DNA from: Nitrospirillum pindoramense
GTDB taxonomy: Bacteria; Pseudomonadota; Alphaproteobacteria; Azospirillales; Azospirillaceae
Assembly (NCBI RefSeq): GCF_007827955.1
Contig: NZ_VITR01000001.1
Span: 124,001-188,000 of the forward strand
Direction of reading: 5' to 3'
Length of the DNA: 64,000 bases
The translations under genes were made by a program, and so were the position numbers. Position 1 is the stretch's first letter. Every line of letters begins with the position of its first letter. Under the pieces are notes generated by a model. It saw only the letters and a list, made by a program, of their open reading frames with translations, made no database searches and was not told the DNA's origin. Below are positions 46,325 through 55,810 of this stretch, one piece after another.

Positions 46325-47272
46325 ATGACCGCGCTCGCCAATCGCTATGAATTCGTCTTCCTGTTCGACGTCACCAACGGCAACCCCAACGGGGACCCCG
46401 ATGCCGGCAACCTGCCGCGACTGGATCCGGAAACCAACCGCGGCCTGGTCACAGACGTCTGCCTGAAGCGCAAGATCCGCAATTTCATCAACCTGGTCCA
46501 GGACGGCGAACCGGGCTTCGGCATCTATGTCCAGGAAGGGGCCATCCTGAACGAGAAGCACCGCGAGGCCTACAAGGCGGTGCGGCCGAATGACGACGCG
46601 GTGGCGACCGCCAAGAAGCTGTCGCCCAAGAACGCCGAGGAGGAAACGGCCGTCCGCAGCTTCATGTGCCAGAACTTCTACGATGTCCGCACCTTCGGGG
46701 CCGTGATGGGCACGGGCATCAATTGCGGGCAGGTCCGTGGACCGGTGCAATTGGCCTTCGCTCAGTCGGTGGAACCCGTCCTTCCGCTGGAAATCTCCAT
46801 CACCCGCATGGCCGCCACCGCCGAGGGTGAAGCCAAGAAGGGCGATGATGGCGAGGACGGGCGGCGCGACAACCGCACGATGGGCCGTAAACACATCATC
46901 CCCTACGGCCTCTATCGCGCCCACGGCTACATCTCGGCCAAGCTGGCGGAACGCACCGGCTTCGGCGAGGCCGACTTGGAGCACCTCTGGCAGGCGCTGG
47001 AGCAGATGTTCGACCATGACCGCTCCGCGGCGCGGGGGGAGATGGGCAGCCGGAAATTGATCGTCTTCCGTCACGCCAGCGCCCTGGGCAACGCCGCCGC
47101 GCCGGCCCTATTCGGGCGGGTGACGGTCCGCCGCCGCTTCAAGGGCGAGGAGTATGCCTTGGACGGGGACGGGTTGGACAACCTGCCGCCTGCCCGCAGT
47201 TTCGCCGACTACAGCGTTTCCGTGAATCGGGATGGGCTTCCCTCCGGGGTCGAGATCATCGAACGACTTTGA
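46325..47272 (+). CDS. cas7: Cas7 (Csd2) Cascade backbone subunit
   Basis: Polymerises along the crRNA spacer. The 315 residues show the subtype signature RYEFVFLFDVTNGNPNGDPDAGNLPRLDPETNRGLVTDVCLKRKIRNF, then DVRTFGAVMGTGINCGQVRGPVQLAFAQS and HIIPYGLYRAHGYISAKLAERTGF. It starts 3 nt after cas8c stops. Confidence 0.96.
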   Translation: MTALANRYEFVFLFDVTNGNPNGDPDAGNLPRLDPETNRGLVTDVCLKRKIRNFINLVQDGEPGFGIYVQEGAILNEKHREAYKAVRPNDDAVATAKKLSPKNAEEETAVRSFMCQNFYDVRTFGAVMGTGINCGQVRGPVQLAFAQSVEPVLPLEISITRMAATAEGEAKKGDDGEDGRRDNRTMGRKHIIPYGLYRAHGYISAKLAERTGFGEADLEHLWQALEQMFDHDRSAARGEMGSRKLIVFRHASALGNAAAPALFGRVTVRRRFKGEEYALDGDGLDNLPPARSFADYSVSVNRDGLPSGVEIIERL

Positions 47273-47292
47273 CGCATCAAGGGGCCGGCATT

Positions 47293-47913
47293 ATGGAGGA
47301 TGAGGATCCCATTCCCCTGTCGGCCCTTCAGCATCACCTGTTCTGCCCCCGCCAGTGCGCCCTTATCCATGTGGAACGGCAGTGGGCGGAAAACGCCAGC
47401 ACCGCCGAGGGGCGGGTTCTGCACGAACGGGTGGATCAGCCCGGGCGCTCACACCGGGATCGTGTCCGCACGGTGCGATCGTTGCCCTTGCGCTGTCGCC
47501 GGCTGAACCTGATCGGCGTTGCTGACGTGGTGGAGTTCCAGCCGCCCGATCACCGTCCCTACCCGGTTGAATTCAAGCGGGGACGGCCCAAGGCGCACCG
47601 GGCGGACGAGGTGCAGCTCTGCGCCCAGGCCCTATGCTTGGAAGAGATGTTCGGCCAACCGGTCATGGAAGGCGCCCTGTTCTATGGCGAAAAACGGCGC
47701 CGTATGGCCGTCGCCTTCGATACCGAGTTGCGGACCCTGACGGAACGGGTGGCGGCGGACGTGCGCGCCATGATCGACCAGGGGCGCACGCCGCCTCCGG
47801 TCCATGAGCCAAGCCGCTGCCGGCAGTGTTCCCTGATCGACCTGTGCCAGCCCCGGCGTCTGGCCGCACCGCCCTCGGTGGCGGACTGGCTGCGCCGGCA
47901 TTTGCGGGACTGA
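47293..47913 (+). CDS. cas4: Cas4 adaptation nuclease
   Basis: Trims prespacers and selects PAM ends together with Cas1-Cas2. The 206 residues contain the N-terminal LSALQHHLFCPRQCALIHVE cysteines, the RecB-like nuclease core (LIGVADVVEFQ, YPVEFKRGRPK, DEVQLCAQALCLEEMFG) and the C-terminal cysteine cluster CRQCSLIDLCQPRRL that, with the N-terminal cysteine, can bind an Fe-S cluster. ATG 47293 has AAGGGG upstream; a TTG at 47269 is less likely. Confidence 0.93.
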   Translation: MEDEDPIPLSALQHHLFCPRQCALIHVERQWAENASTAEGRVLHERVDQPGRSHRDRVRTVRSLPLRCRRLNLIGVADVVEFQPPDHRPYPVEFKRGRPKAHRADEVQLCAQALCLEEMFGQPVMEGALFYGEKRRRMAVAFDTELRTLTERVAADVRAMIDQGRTPPPVHEPSRCRQCSLIDLCQPRRLAAPPSVADWLRRHLRD

Positions 47914-47917
47914 CCCC

Positions 47918-48958
47918 ATGCGCCAGCACCTCAACACCGTGTTCATAACCACCGAGGGCGCCTGGCTGCGCAAGGACGGCGCCAACATCGTGGTGGAGGT
48001 GGAGTCGCGCGAAGTCGGCCGGGTGCCCGCCCACATGATGGGGGGCGTCGTCTGCTTCGGCCGGGTGGGCATGTCGCCGCCCCTGATGGCCTTCTGCGCG
48101 GAAGAAGGCATCGCCGTCAGCTTCCTGTCCGAGCACGGAAAGTTCCTCGCCCGGGTGGAGGGCGCCCAATCCGGCAACGTCCTGCTGCGCCGCCAGCAAT
48201 ATCGCCTGGCGGATGACCCCGCCGCTTGCGCGGCCCTCGCCGGAAGCATGATCGCTGGCAAGGCGGCCAACCAGCGTACGGTGCTGCGCCGCGCGTTGCG
48301 CGATCATGGCGACGCGCTGCCGCCGGCGGCCCATGCACGGATCGACGATGCGCAGCGCCGACTGGGGGATGCCGCCCGGCTGGCGGCGCAGGCCACCGAC
48401 CTCGACGTTGCGCGCGGCTATGAAGGCGAGGCAGCGAATGCCTATTTCGGCGTCTTCGACCTGCTGGTGCGCCGTGACGAGGCTGCGCTCCGCTTCCGGA
48501 GCCGCTCCCGCCGGCCACCCCTGGATCCTCCAAACGCGTTGCTGTCCTTCCTGTACGCCATGGTGGGCCACGATTGCCGTTCCGCTCTGGAAACGGTGGG
48601 CCTCGACCCCCAGGTGGGCTTCCTGCACCGCGACCGGGCGGGGCGGGCCGGCTTGGCCCTGGATCTGATGGAGGAACTACGCCCCATCCTGGCCGACAGG
48701 GTGGCGCTCAGCCTTCTCAACCGGGGTCAACTCTCGGCGAGGGATTTTGAGACCCGGGACGGCGGCGCCGTCCAGCTTCGCGACGATGCCCGCAAGGTCG
48801 TCCTCACCACCTATCAGGAGCGCAAGCGGGATGAGATCACCCACCCCTTCCTGGATGAGAAGGTGACGTTGGGACTGGTGCCCCATCTGCAAGCCCGGCT
48901 GCTGGCCCGGCATCTGCGGGGCGACCTTGACGGCTACCCGCCTTTCCTTTGGAAATGA
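47918..48958 (+). CDS. cas1: Cas1 spacer integrase, type I-C
   Basis: Integrates new spacers into the array. The 346-residue protein opens HLNTVFITTEGAWLRKDGANIVVEVES, followed by MMGGVVCFGRVGMSPPLMAFCAEEGIAVSFLS and the catalytic helical domain with YEGEAANAYF, the acidic residue of the active site, and HRDRAGRAGLALDLMEELRP. It starts 4 nt after cas4 stops. Confidence 0.96.
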   Translation: MRQHLNTVFITTEGAWLRKDGANIVVEVESREVGRVPAHMMGGVVCFGRVGMSPPLMAFCAEEGIAVSFLSEHGKFLARVEGAQSGNVLLRRQQYRLADDPAACAALAGSMIAGKAANQRTVLRRALRDHGDALPPAAHARIDDAQRRLGDAARLAAQATDLDVARGYEGEAANAYFGVFDLLVRRDEAALRFRSRSRRPPLDPPNALLSFLYAMVGHDCRSALETVGLDPQVGFLHRDRAGRAGLALDLMEELRPILADRVALSLLNRGQLSARDFETRDGGAVQLRDDARKVVLTTYQERKRDEITHPFLDEKVTLGLVPHLQARLLARHLRGDLDGYPPFLWK

Positions 48959-48980
48959 ACGCCGTACGGCGGGGGCACCC

Positions 48981-49271
48981 ATGTTGATGCTGATCACCTA
49001 CGACGTGAACACCGAGGATACCGCCGGCCGGCGCCGCCTGCGCCGCGTGGCTCGGGCCTGCCAGGATCATGGGCAGCGTGTGCAGTTCTCCGTCTTCGAA
49101 TGCGAGGTCGATCCCGGGCAGTGGGTTGCCCTGCGCGCCCGGCTGTTGGCGGAAATCGACCCGGCGACGGACAGCCTGCGCTTTTACCACCTGGGCGCTG
49201 ACGCCCAGCGGCGTATCGAGCATGTCGGCGCCAAGCCGGCCCAGGACCTGGGCGGCGCCTTGATCTTCTGA
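48981..49271 (+). CDS. cas2: Cas2
   Basis: A 96-residue partner of Cas1 in the integration complex. It has the ferredoxin-like fold start MLMLITYDVNTEDTAGRRRLRRVARACQDHG and VQFSVFECEVDPGQW. ATG 48981 matches the family start; a longer upstream frame runs inside cas1's end. The CRISPR leader follows. Confidence 0.95.
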   Translation: MLMLITYDVNTEDTAGRRRLRRVARACQDHGQRVQFSVFECEVDPGQWVALRARLLAEIDPATDSLRFYHLGADAQRRIEHVGAKPAQDLGGALIF

Positions 49272-49475
49272 CGGGGCTCCGACACGTGCGGAGGGTGCGC
49301 GAACCGGAAGCACACGCCTGTTTCCCGGGAGGTTCGCGCGACGAATTTTCCAGCCACCGCCGAAGGCTTGGCCTAGAATGCTACCCCCCAGCCCGGGATG
49401 ACAAACGCCCTATCGGACGAGGTTCGCATAAACCGGGCGGTTTCAAGTTCTTGAACAAGTGCATAAACTGACACA
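49272..49475 (+). promoter_or_regulatory. CRISPR leader
   Basis: The 204 nt between cas2 and the first repeat. It has an inverted repeat GCGCGAACC (49297-49305) / GGTTCGCGC (49331-49339) and, 20 nt before the first repeat, the dyad TTCAAG-TT-CTTGAA (49442-49455). The second is a candidate anchor for spacer integration or for a bending protein. Repeat orientation (ATTGAAAC at the 3' end) says transcription runs left to right from here. Confidence 0.7.
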
Positions 49476-51976
49476 GCCGCCCTCCGTGCGAGGGCGCGGA
49501 TTGAAACCGGCCTGGCCGGGAACCAGATAGCCGGCGGTGTGCCGCCCTCCGTGCGAGGGCGCGGATTGAAACCCATCCGCCCCGCTGACCCCGCACCTGA
49601 CCCAGTGCCGCCCTCCGTGCGAGGGCGCGGATTGAAACAGGTTCGACAGGCCGGAGATCGCTACCGTGGCCGGCCGCCCTCCGTGCGAGGGCGCGGATTG
49701 AAACAAGGGCCTCATCATGTCCGCCCGTTACTCAATCGCCGCCCTCCGTGCGAGGGCGCGGATTGAAACCGGCCCAGCAGCTTGACAGGTGGAAATTCCA
49801 GTACGCCGCCCTCCGTGCGAGGGCGCGGATTGAAACATCATGAAATCCTGGTACACCGCGACGATATCCGAGCCGCCCTCCGTGCGAGGGCGCGGATTGA
49901 AACCGGCGCCGACATCACTCTCTACTGCTGGGGATAAGCCGCCCTCCGTGCGAGGGCGCGGATTGAAACTTGGGCCTAAAACCGCCTATCACTCGATCCA
50001 GGTCGCCGCCCTCCGTGCGAGGGCGCGGATTGAAACGACCCGGTGCCGCAACGCACCCGGGCTCGACAAACGCCGCCCTCCGTGCGAGGGCGCGGATTGA
50101 AACGTCGGCACCATCACGAACACGATGGCCAGCCTGGGGCCGCCCTCCGTGCGAGGGCGCGGATTGAAACTGATGATTGCGGTTCAGCTGAGCTTTCTCG
50201 ACCTGCCGCCCTCCGTGCGAGGGCGCGGATTGAAACGATCTAGACGCCCTGATGACCGTGGACGAAAAGGTGCCGCCCTCCGTGCGAGGGCGCGGATTGA
50301 AACTACTACCTGACCATTGATGACCAAGGGAATTGGGAGCCGCCCTCCGTGCGAGGGCGCGGATTGAAACAGCATGCGCACGTTATGTTTTTGCACCACG
50401 TAGGCCGCCCTCCGTGCGAGGGCGCGGATTGAAACCAGACCCTTGACAGTAATGGCGACGGCCAGATTAGGCCGCCCTCCGTGCGAGGGCGCGGATTGAA
50501 ACATCAACGCAGCCCCCTTGGTGGTGGACACATCACCGCCGCCCTCCGTGTGAGGGCGCGGATTGAAACCATCCACGGGCTAGAATAGCAGCCATAACGC
50601 CATCGCCGCCCTCCGTGCGAGGGCGCGGATTGAAACCTGGCCATCCCCACCGCCGCCGTGCCCCGAAAGCGCGCCGCCCTCCGTGCGAGGGCGCGGATTG
50701 AAACCTGGCCATCCCCACCGCCGCCGTGCCCCGAAAGCGCGCCGCCCTCCGTGCGAGGGCGCGGATTGAAACGACACCGCCGGGACTGGGAATGTCCTGA
50801 AAATCAAGCCGCCCTCCGTGCGAGGGCGCGGATTGAAACGTCCTGCAGAAGACCCGCGGCACCTCCTACAACTGCCGCCCTCCGTGCGAGGGCTCGGATT
50901 GAAACCATGTAGCCGCGATCCCCGCCGTAGTAGGCCCAGGCCGCCCTCCGTGCGAGGGCGCGGATTGAAACCGGGGCCGCCCCCGCGCTTGCCGCCACCA
51001 GGGGCAGGTGCCGCCCTCCGTGCGAGGGCGCGGATTGAAACTTGACCCAGTCCATGCCGCTTTCGGCCGAGCCGGCGCCGCCCTCCGTGCGAGGGCGCGG
51101 ATTGAAACGTCCTGGCCAGCTCCTCGTGGATATCGCCGCTGATGCCGCCCTCCGTGCGAGGGCGCGGATTGAAACGAGACCGGCGCCATCGTCGCGGCCG
51201 GCCAGGTGCGCCGCCCTCCGTGCGAGGGCGCGGATTGAAACCAGTAGTTGGCTAAGGCGGTGACGTCGGTTCCATGCCGCCCTCCGTGCGAGGGCGCGGA
51301 TTGAAACACGCAGTCCGGCACCGTCACGGCGCGTAATGCCGCCGCCCTCCGTGCGAGGGCGCGGATTGAAACCTCGCCGTCCCAGCGCCAGCCGCCGCCA
51401 CCCACGCGCCGCCCTCCGTGCGAGGGCGCGGATTGAAACCGTGAATTCGTTGAAGGTCCGTTGCATGGGGCCCAGGCCGCCCTCCGTGCGAGGGCGCGGA
51501 TTGAAACTGCAGCACGAAATTGACACCGCTGGCGTCAGCGGTCGCCGCCCTCCGTGCGAGGGCGCGGATTGAAACAAGGACACCCTTGCCGAAATCACCG
51601 ACGTGGCCGCGCCGCCCTCCGTGCGAGGGCGCGGATTGAAACATACCGATCATCCGATTGATGGCGGTTCAGGCCGCAGCCGCCCTCCGTGCGAGGGCGC
51701 GGATTGAAACAGTGAAAGGTACGTGGTCGTATTGGTCGCGCTGAGTCGCCCTCCGTGTGGGCGCGCGGATTGAAACCTTACAGGTTCGGCCTTCGGCGCG
51801 GGCGAGGTGCTGGTCTCCCTCCGTGCGGGGGCGCGGATTGAAACCATGGGGCAAAAGGGTCTGTTCTGAGCCTCCTAGGTCGCCCTCCGTGCGGGGCGCG
51901 GATTGAAACGACTTCATCAAGCGGAGCCTGCAGGCGGTCGCCAGGTCGCCCTCCGTGCGGGGGCGTGGATTGAAAC
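49476..51976 (+). CRISPR. type I-C CRISPR array, 38 repeats, 37 spacers
   Basis: The 32-nt repeat starts GCCGCCCTCCGTGCGAGGG and ends CGCGGATTGAAAC; CGCCCTC and GAGGGCG form the hairpin cut by Cas5. Spacers are about 33-36 nt and the period is about 67. Repeats 1-34 are almost invariant (single changes at 50538-50569 and 50874-50905). The last four (51745, 51813, 51879, 51945) are degenerate and belong to a different variant starting GTC and having CGTGCGGGGGCG-type cores. The spacers at 50637-50672 and 50705-50740 are identical. The cas operon and leader lie on the left, so newest spacers are on the left. Confidence 0.98.
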
Positions 51977-51988
51977 ATGCGCTCTGTC

Positions 51989-52032
51989 GCCGCAGTCCGA
52001 AGCCCCATCGATCCCTGGCTTCGGACTACGGC
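51989..52032. repeat. inverted repeat just beyond the CRISPR array
   Basis: A 16-bp arm, 51989-52004 (GCCGCAGTCCGAAGCC), pairs with 52017-52032 with one mismatch and a 12-nt loop. It starts 13 nt after the last repeat. It may end the pre-crRNA transcript, though no T-run follows. Confidence 0.6.
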
Positions 52033-52115
52033 GGCTAATCGACATCTCAAGATCCAAACGACCCTCTATGGTGGAGCAGCGGGGCATGTGGCGAGTTGGG
52101 GGAAGGCACACTTGA

Positions 52116-53951
52116 TCAGCTGTGGCCCATCGCAGCGACGAGTTCCTCGACCACCTGGCCACTAAGGGTTCCATGTCGCTGCAGCAATTCCGCTACCTCG
52201 TTGAGGATCGGGCCGAGAGATCGCAACAACTCCAGGACGCTCTTATATTCGCCGGTTACCACGCACTCCACTTGGGTCGCTAGGCCGGAGTCCGCCATCA
52301 GGACGCTTGCCAGGGTGGCGCCGCCCCACGCCCTGGCGTCGCCACTCCAGATCAGCTTGTCGCCGAAGCCATGGGCGATGATCATTTCCGCAGCCAAGCC
52401 CGTGGCGCGGGCCAGGTCACTGTATGACGGGCCGCCGGACCCCATGCCGATAGACCCCAGAGCCAGCTCCTCCGCCGCGCGGCCGGCGAGCAGGATCCGG
52501 ATATGGGCGCGGATCTCGGGCTCGGTGTTTGCGTTGACCGAGGCCAGTAGCACACCCGATCCCTCCCTGTGCAGCTTGGCCAGCTTCATCTGGCCAGGCA
52601 TTTCGAGTGCCGCCACAATGGCGTGACCGGCCTCGTGGATTGCGATCCGATGGCGCAGGTCGGGGGCAGGTTCAGGACGCTGGGGGATCTGTGCCAGCAG
52701 ATCTTCGATGTGCATCGGACGTTTTGCCCGCCGAGCTTGGCGCTTGGCACCGCGGGCCCAAAATTCACAGTCAGCGCCCGACGCGGCCATGCCCGCGACG
52801 AAAGGATGGAGGTCGACACCCGCGAGATGGTCGGGACCCAGGTGGTGCCGGAGGATGCGGGCCAGCGCCGCATCGCTGGGAAGAGGCACCCCGATAACCC
52901 TTTCCAGTCGACCTGGACGGATGAGCGCGGGATCGATCCGGCGGCTGTTGGATGCCGCCACCATCACGACGCCTGGCCGGCTGAAGGTGCCATCCATCAA
53001 CTCGAGCAGGGCGTTCACCACCTGGTGGGTATATTCGCGGTGCTGTCCCTTGAGAGATGACCGGTCAGGAAAGGCATCAATCTCATCAACGAACAGGATG
53101 CATGGCGACAGGGCGCGTGCCTGCTCGAATGTGGCGCGCATGGCCGCCAGCATCTGCCCCTGATGTCCAGCCGCTTGCCATAAGCCGTGCGAGGCGGTGA
53201 CCAGGGGCAGGCCCGCCGACCGCGCCAAGGCTTGCGCATAGGTGGTTTTGCCTGTCCCCGGCGGGCCGAGGAGGAGGCACCCCCGATCGACCTCCTGCCA
53301 GGACAGGCGGCCGGCGGCGAAATCCTTCAAGTCCTGGATGAGGTTTGAGCCCCAATCAGCGGCTTCCTCCATTCCGTAAAGATCGGCCAACGTAGGGCCC
53401 TTCTTGGTCGTTGCCTTTGCCGACGCCAGCGCTGCGAGCCGTGCAATCCAACGATCGCCGTCTTCCCCTGGCCGGCATGCGAACCGGATGTCAGCTGGCG
53501 TGAGAAAGCGGCACAGGTCGTCGCGGATCGTTGCTGTCGGCAGTGCCCCATCCAGCAACAGCGCTGCCTGGGCCAGTGCAGAGCTGTCGATGCGATCGAG
53601 GGTGAGGCGATGGTCGGCCCCTATCTGCAGGCACGGTGGCAAGTGGGTATCCGCCGCAGTGACAGCCATGACGGCCCTGCCTTCTGCCAGGGCTGAGAGG
53701 ACGTTGTTTTCGTCCGTTTCCCGCTGCCCTTGAGGCCCCTCACCAGTGCACGCCAGCCAAGCCCATCGGGGGTGAGTAGGTCCAGGCGACGTGGGCGCGG
53801 TTGGATAATATCCAATGTCATCATCATAATCGTAGCCGTGCGTTCCGGCGTGTTCGGCGGGAGATGGCTCCTCGTCATCGCCGTGAGCCGGTTCAAGTGT
53901 CGCCGTAAACTGGCACAGGACTCGGAAAACAGGACGGATGTGAACCGGCAT
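52116..53951 (-). CDS. soluble FtsH-like AAA+ zinc metalloprotease
   Basis: A 611-residue protein with the FtsH C-terminal layout but no membrane segments. Residues 1-210 are unrelated to the FtsH N-domain (GDDEEPSPAEHAGTHGYDYDDD and an acidic Pro-rich start). The AAA+ module has Walker A GPPGTGKT (Lys235), Walker B CILFVDEIDAFPDRSS and the second-region-of-homology element SNSRRIDPALIRPGRLERV. The M41 peptidase site is complete: HEAGH with His439 and His443, and the third ligand Asp in GPSYSDLARATGLAAEM, aligned with the FtsH SNDIxxAT. It is therefore likely an active ATP-dependent protease. It runs towards the CRISPR array. Role unknown; FtsH paralogues in islands may serve stress or defence. 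Confidence 0.85.
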   Translation of the reverse strand: MPVHIRPVFRVLCQFTATLEPAHGDDEEPSPAEHAGTHGYDYDDDIGYYPTAPTSPGPTHPRWAWLACTGEGPQGQRETDENNVLSALAEGRAVMAVTAADTHLPPCLQIGADHRLTLDRIDSSALAQAALLLDGALPTATIRDDLCRFLTPADIRFACRPGEDGDRWIARLAALASAKATTKKGPTLADLYGMEEAADWGSNLIQDLKDFAAGRLSWQEVDRGCLLLGPPGTGKTTYAQALARSAGLPLVTASHGLWQAAGHQGQMLAAMRATFEQARALSPCILFVDEIDAFPDRSSLKGQHREYTHQVVNALLELMDGTFSRPGVVMVAASNSRRIDPALIRPGRLERVIGVPLPSDAALARILRHHLGPDHLAGVDLHPFVAGMAASGADCEFWARGAKRQARRAKRPMHIEDLLAQIPQRPEPAPDLRHRIAIHEAGHAIVAALEMPGQMKLAKLHREGSGVLLASVNANTEPEIRAHIRILLAGRAAEELALGSIGMGSGGPSYSDLARATGLAAEMIIAHGFGDKLIWSGDARAWGGATLASVLMADSGLATQVECVVTGEYKSVLELLRSLGPILNEVAELLQRHGTLSGQVVEELVAAMGHS

Positions 53952-54271
53952 CGAAGTGGGTCCCCTGGGAAAAGCCTGGCAACGTACTGAAATAGTTGAA
54001 GAAAGCGACAGAAGAACAGGGTCTCGATCGGCGCTGGTCGGGACCCTGCCCTCAATACAATTTCCGCTAATTTACCAGGCCATTGAGGGCGAGCAAGCCT
54101 GGGGCTCCTTTTCGGCGCCGGTTCACATCATTACCCCTCAAGGTGACCTCCGTTAAGACTTTGCTGACGTGTCTCCGTCAACTCCGCTTCTCATCAGCCC
54201 GACAGCGCCGCTGGGGTGACAGCCAGGGGAAGGGGCAGGAGTGATGGCGACCCATGACTATCGGGGCAGCT
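53952..54271. other. 320-nt intergenic stretch
   Basis: No credible gene on either strand. CAGGGTC (54015) and GACCCTG (54041) can pair around a short loop. It should hold the promoter of the FtsH-like gene (minus strand) and the 3' end of the next gene. Nothing else seen. Confidence 0.4.
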
Positions 54272-55528
54272 TCAGAACGGTTCGAGGATTTCCCCGTAAC
54301 CCCGTCGGATTCCGACGCAATCGTCACAGAGCCGCAGTGACGGGACGCCAGGCATCGCCTCCGCATTGTTGACAAGCCGGTAATCTCGGGCCGGGTCGCC
54401 GCAGGTCGAACAGCCGCCTATATCCCCGGCTGCGATCGTTCTCTTTGCCAGCGCATGGAGGTTCGGTTCGACTTGCTCCACAATGGACAGCCAAATCTCG
54501 GAATGCGGGATGATTGTCTCAAGGTGAGTTGCGGCATCTGCAGGGAAATGGCTTCGAAGCCACTGCAACGCTGTTTCCCGCCGAACCTGGTCCAGTTTGA
54601 CCAGTTCTTCGTAGAGGTTGATCAGTAGATTAAAGGTCTTCCTCCTGTGGCGGGCTTGGATCCTTTTATATTCCGCCAGTGTGGTGGCAAAGCGAAGGTT
54701 TCCTGTGTAGCCCTCCTTGATTGTTTGGATGCAATACGTCCGTATTTCTTCGATGGTCTTGGTATTCGTGCTCGACTCAAGAATTCCTATGTCGAAGTGG
54801 GCGATGGAGTCAAAGTACTCTGGCTTGTAGAGTTCCAGATATCCAGAATCGGTATAGATTTTTGCGACTATGTCGTCCGATTCCGGATGATTTACTAAAT
54901 ATTGTGTGAGACTTGTGAAGTCCTCTATGGATGTGTCGAGTTCCCGTGAGGCACTTAGTATATAGTTGTGCGTCTGCCTCATTCGATCGTTTGGGTCTGG
55001 ACGATTGAGCCATACAGTCGCTTCTTGTTCAGTCAATTTTTCCTCGATATGCTCCAGCTCGAAGAGTAACGAGCTGCGCCTTAGATCTTCGGGAGAGCAG
55101 TAGTCTTCGTTCGGAACGATCTGGATCCCAGTCTTCGCATACGAAGTTGCGACAAGCCGGGAACAGAATTGGCGATTGCTGCGAGACTTGCGTCGTGTCC
55201 AGAACGTCCTTGCAGCTTCCATTTTGGAATATCTGACGCCTATCTGGGATCGGGCGAAATCAATGACCTGTCGAACCTGCAGATCTGTCAACGGTGTCTT
55301 GGTCCGGAAAACGTAGAAATTCTCTTTTTCGTCGAAAATCATCCGTTGCAGATTTCTTGATTGTACGCCTTCCGACGTTGAGTCGATGATGGAACCTGTC
55401 TGAACATAGATCATGGCATGTGAAACAGTGCCTTTTGTCGTTAATCGTATTAAGCGGCCAGTCGCGGTATTGCTTGCGGTTAGTATTATATCGCCGGGCT
55501 TTAGGTTGGAAAAATCAATTCGTTTCAT
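54272..55528 (-). CDS. permuted papain-like (YiiX/NlpC-P60 type) protein with C-terminal zinc ribbon
   Basis: A 418-residue protein on clearly AT-richer DNA than its neighbours, suggesting recent acquisition. The N-terminal third matches the permuted NlpC/P60 (YiiX-like) fold: FSNLKPGDIILTASNTATGRLIRLTTKGTVSHAMIYVQTGSIIDSTSEGV, with the catalytic-position His in SHAM, and Cys in QFCSRLVATSYAKTGI. The remainder is helical and charged (THNYILSASRELDTS; HRRKTFNLLINLYEELVK), ending in a CSTCGDPARDY...LCDDCVG zinc ribbon. ATG 55528 has AAAGGA 6 nt upstream. Fold members cleave peptides or acyl/amide bonds; some act as toxins or effectors. No signal peptide is seen. Confidence 0.75.
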   Translation of the reverse strand: MKRIDFSNLKPGDIILTASNTATGRLIRLTTKGTVSHAMIYVQTGSIIDSTSEGVQSRNLQRMIFDEKENFYVFRTKTPLTDLQVRQVIDFARSQIGVRYSKMEAARTFWTRRKSRSNRQFCSRLVATSYAKTGIQIVPNEDYCSPEDLRRSSLLFELEHIEEKLTEQEATVWLNRPDPNDRMRQTHNYILSASRELDTSIEDFTSLTQYLVNHPESDDIVAKIYTDSGYLELYKPEYFDSIAHFDIGILESSTNTKTIEEIRTYCIQTIKEGYTGNLRFATTLAEYKRIQARHRRKTFNLLINLYEELVKLDQVRRETALQWLRSHFPADAATHLETIIPHSEIWLSIVEQVEPNLHALAKRTIAAGDIGGCSTCGDPARDYRLVNNAEAMPGVPSLRLCDDCVGIRRGYGEILEPF

Positions 55529-55810
55529 CGTGTATCCTTTAAGAATATTGGGGCCAGAAGGCTTGGTTGTTATTCTACTATAGATGTTTCGTGCGTATAT
55601 TTTGCGCACAAAACTTCATCGATGGCCGACGCTTGTGTTTTAAGATCGGAGCCAATTGACTGCAAGTCGGCATTCGACCGGATCCTCGTATCGGGTTACA
55701 CGCTGATTGTCGTCCGACCTTCAGCCTCCCCAGGTGGCGTAACCCCTTGCCGCCTCCACCACTCCACCTACCTCCCTCCCATCACCATCGGGAGCCAGGT
55801 CACCCCCATC

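Noticed and set aside
44261-47074. 937-aa open frame on the minus strand
   Set aside because: Antisense to cas5, cas8c and cas7; no domain and shadow-type composition.
49443-51653. Many short open frames of repeated peptides (for example RPPSVRGRGLK)
   Set aside because: They are translations of the CRISPR repeats and not genes.
55622-55810. Longer start at 55622 for the 256-aa protein
   Set aside because: The added residues have poor coding character and overlap the promoter region of the divergent gene.
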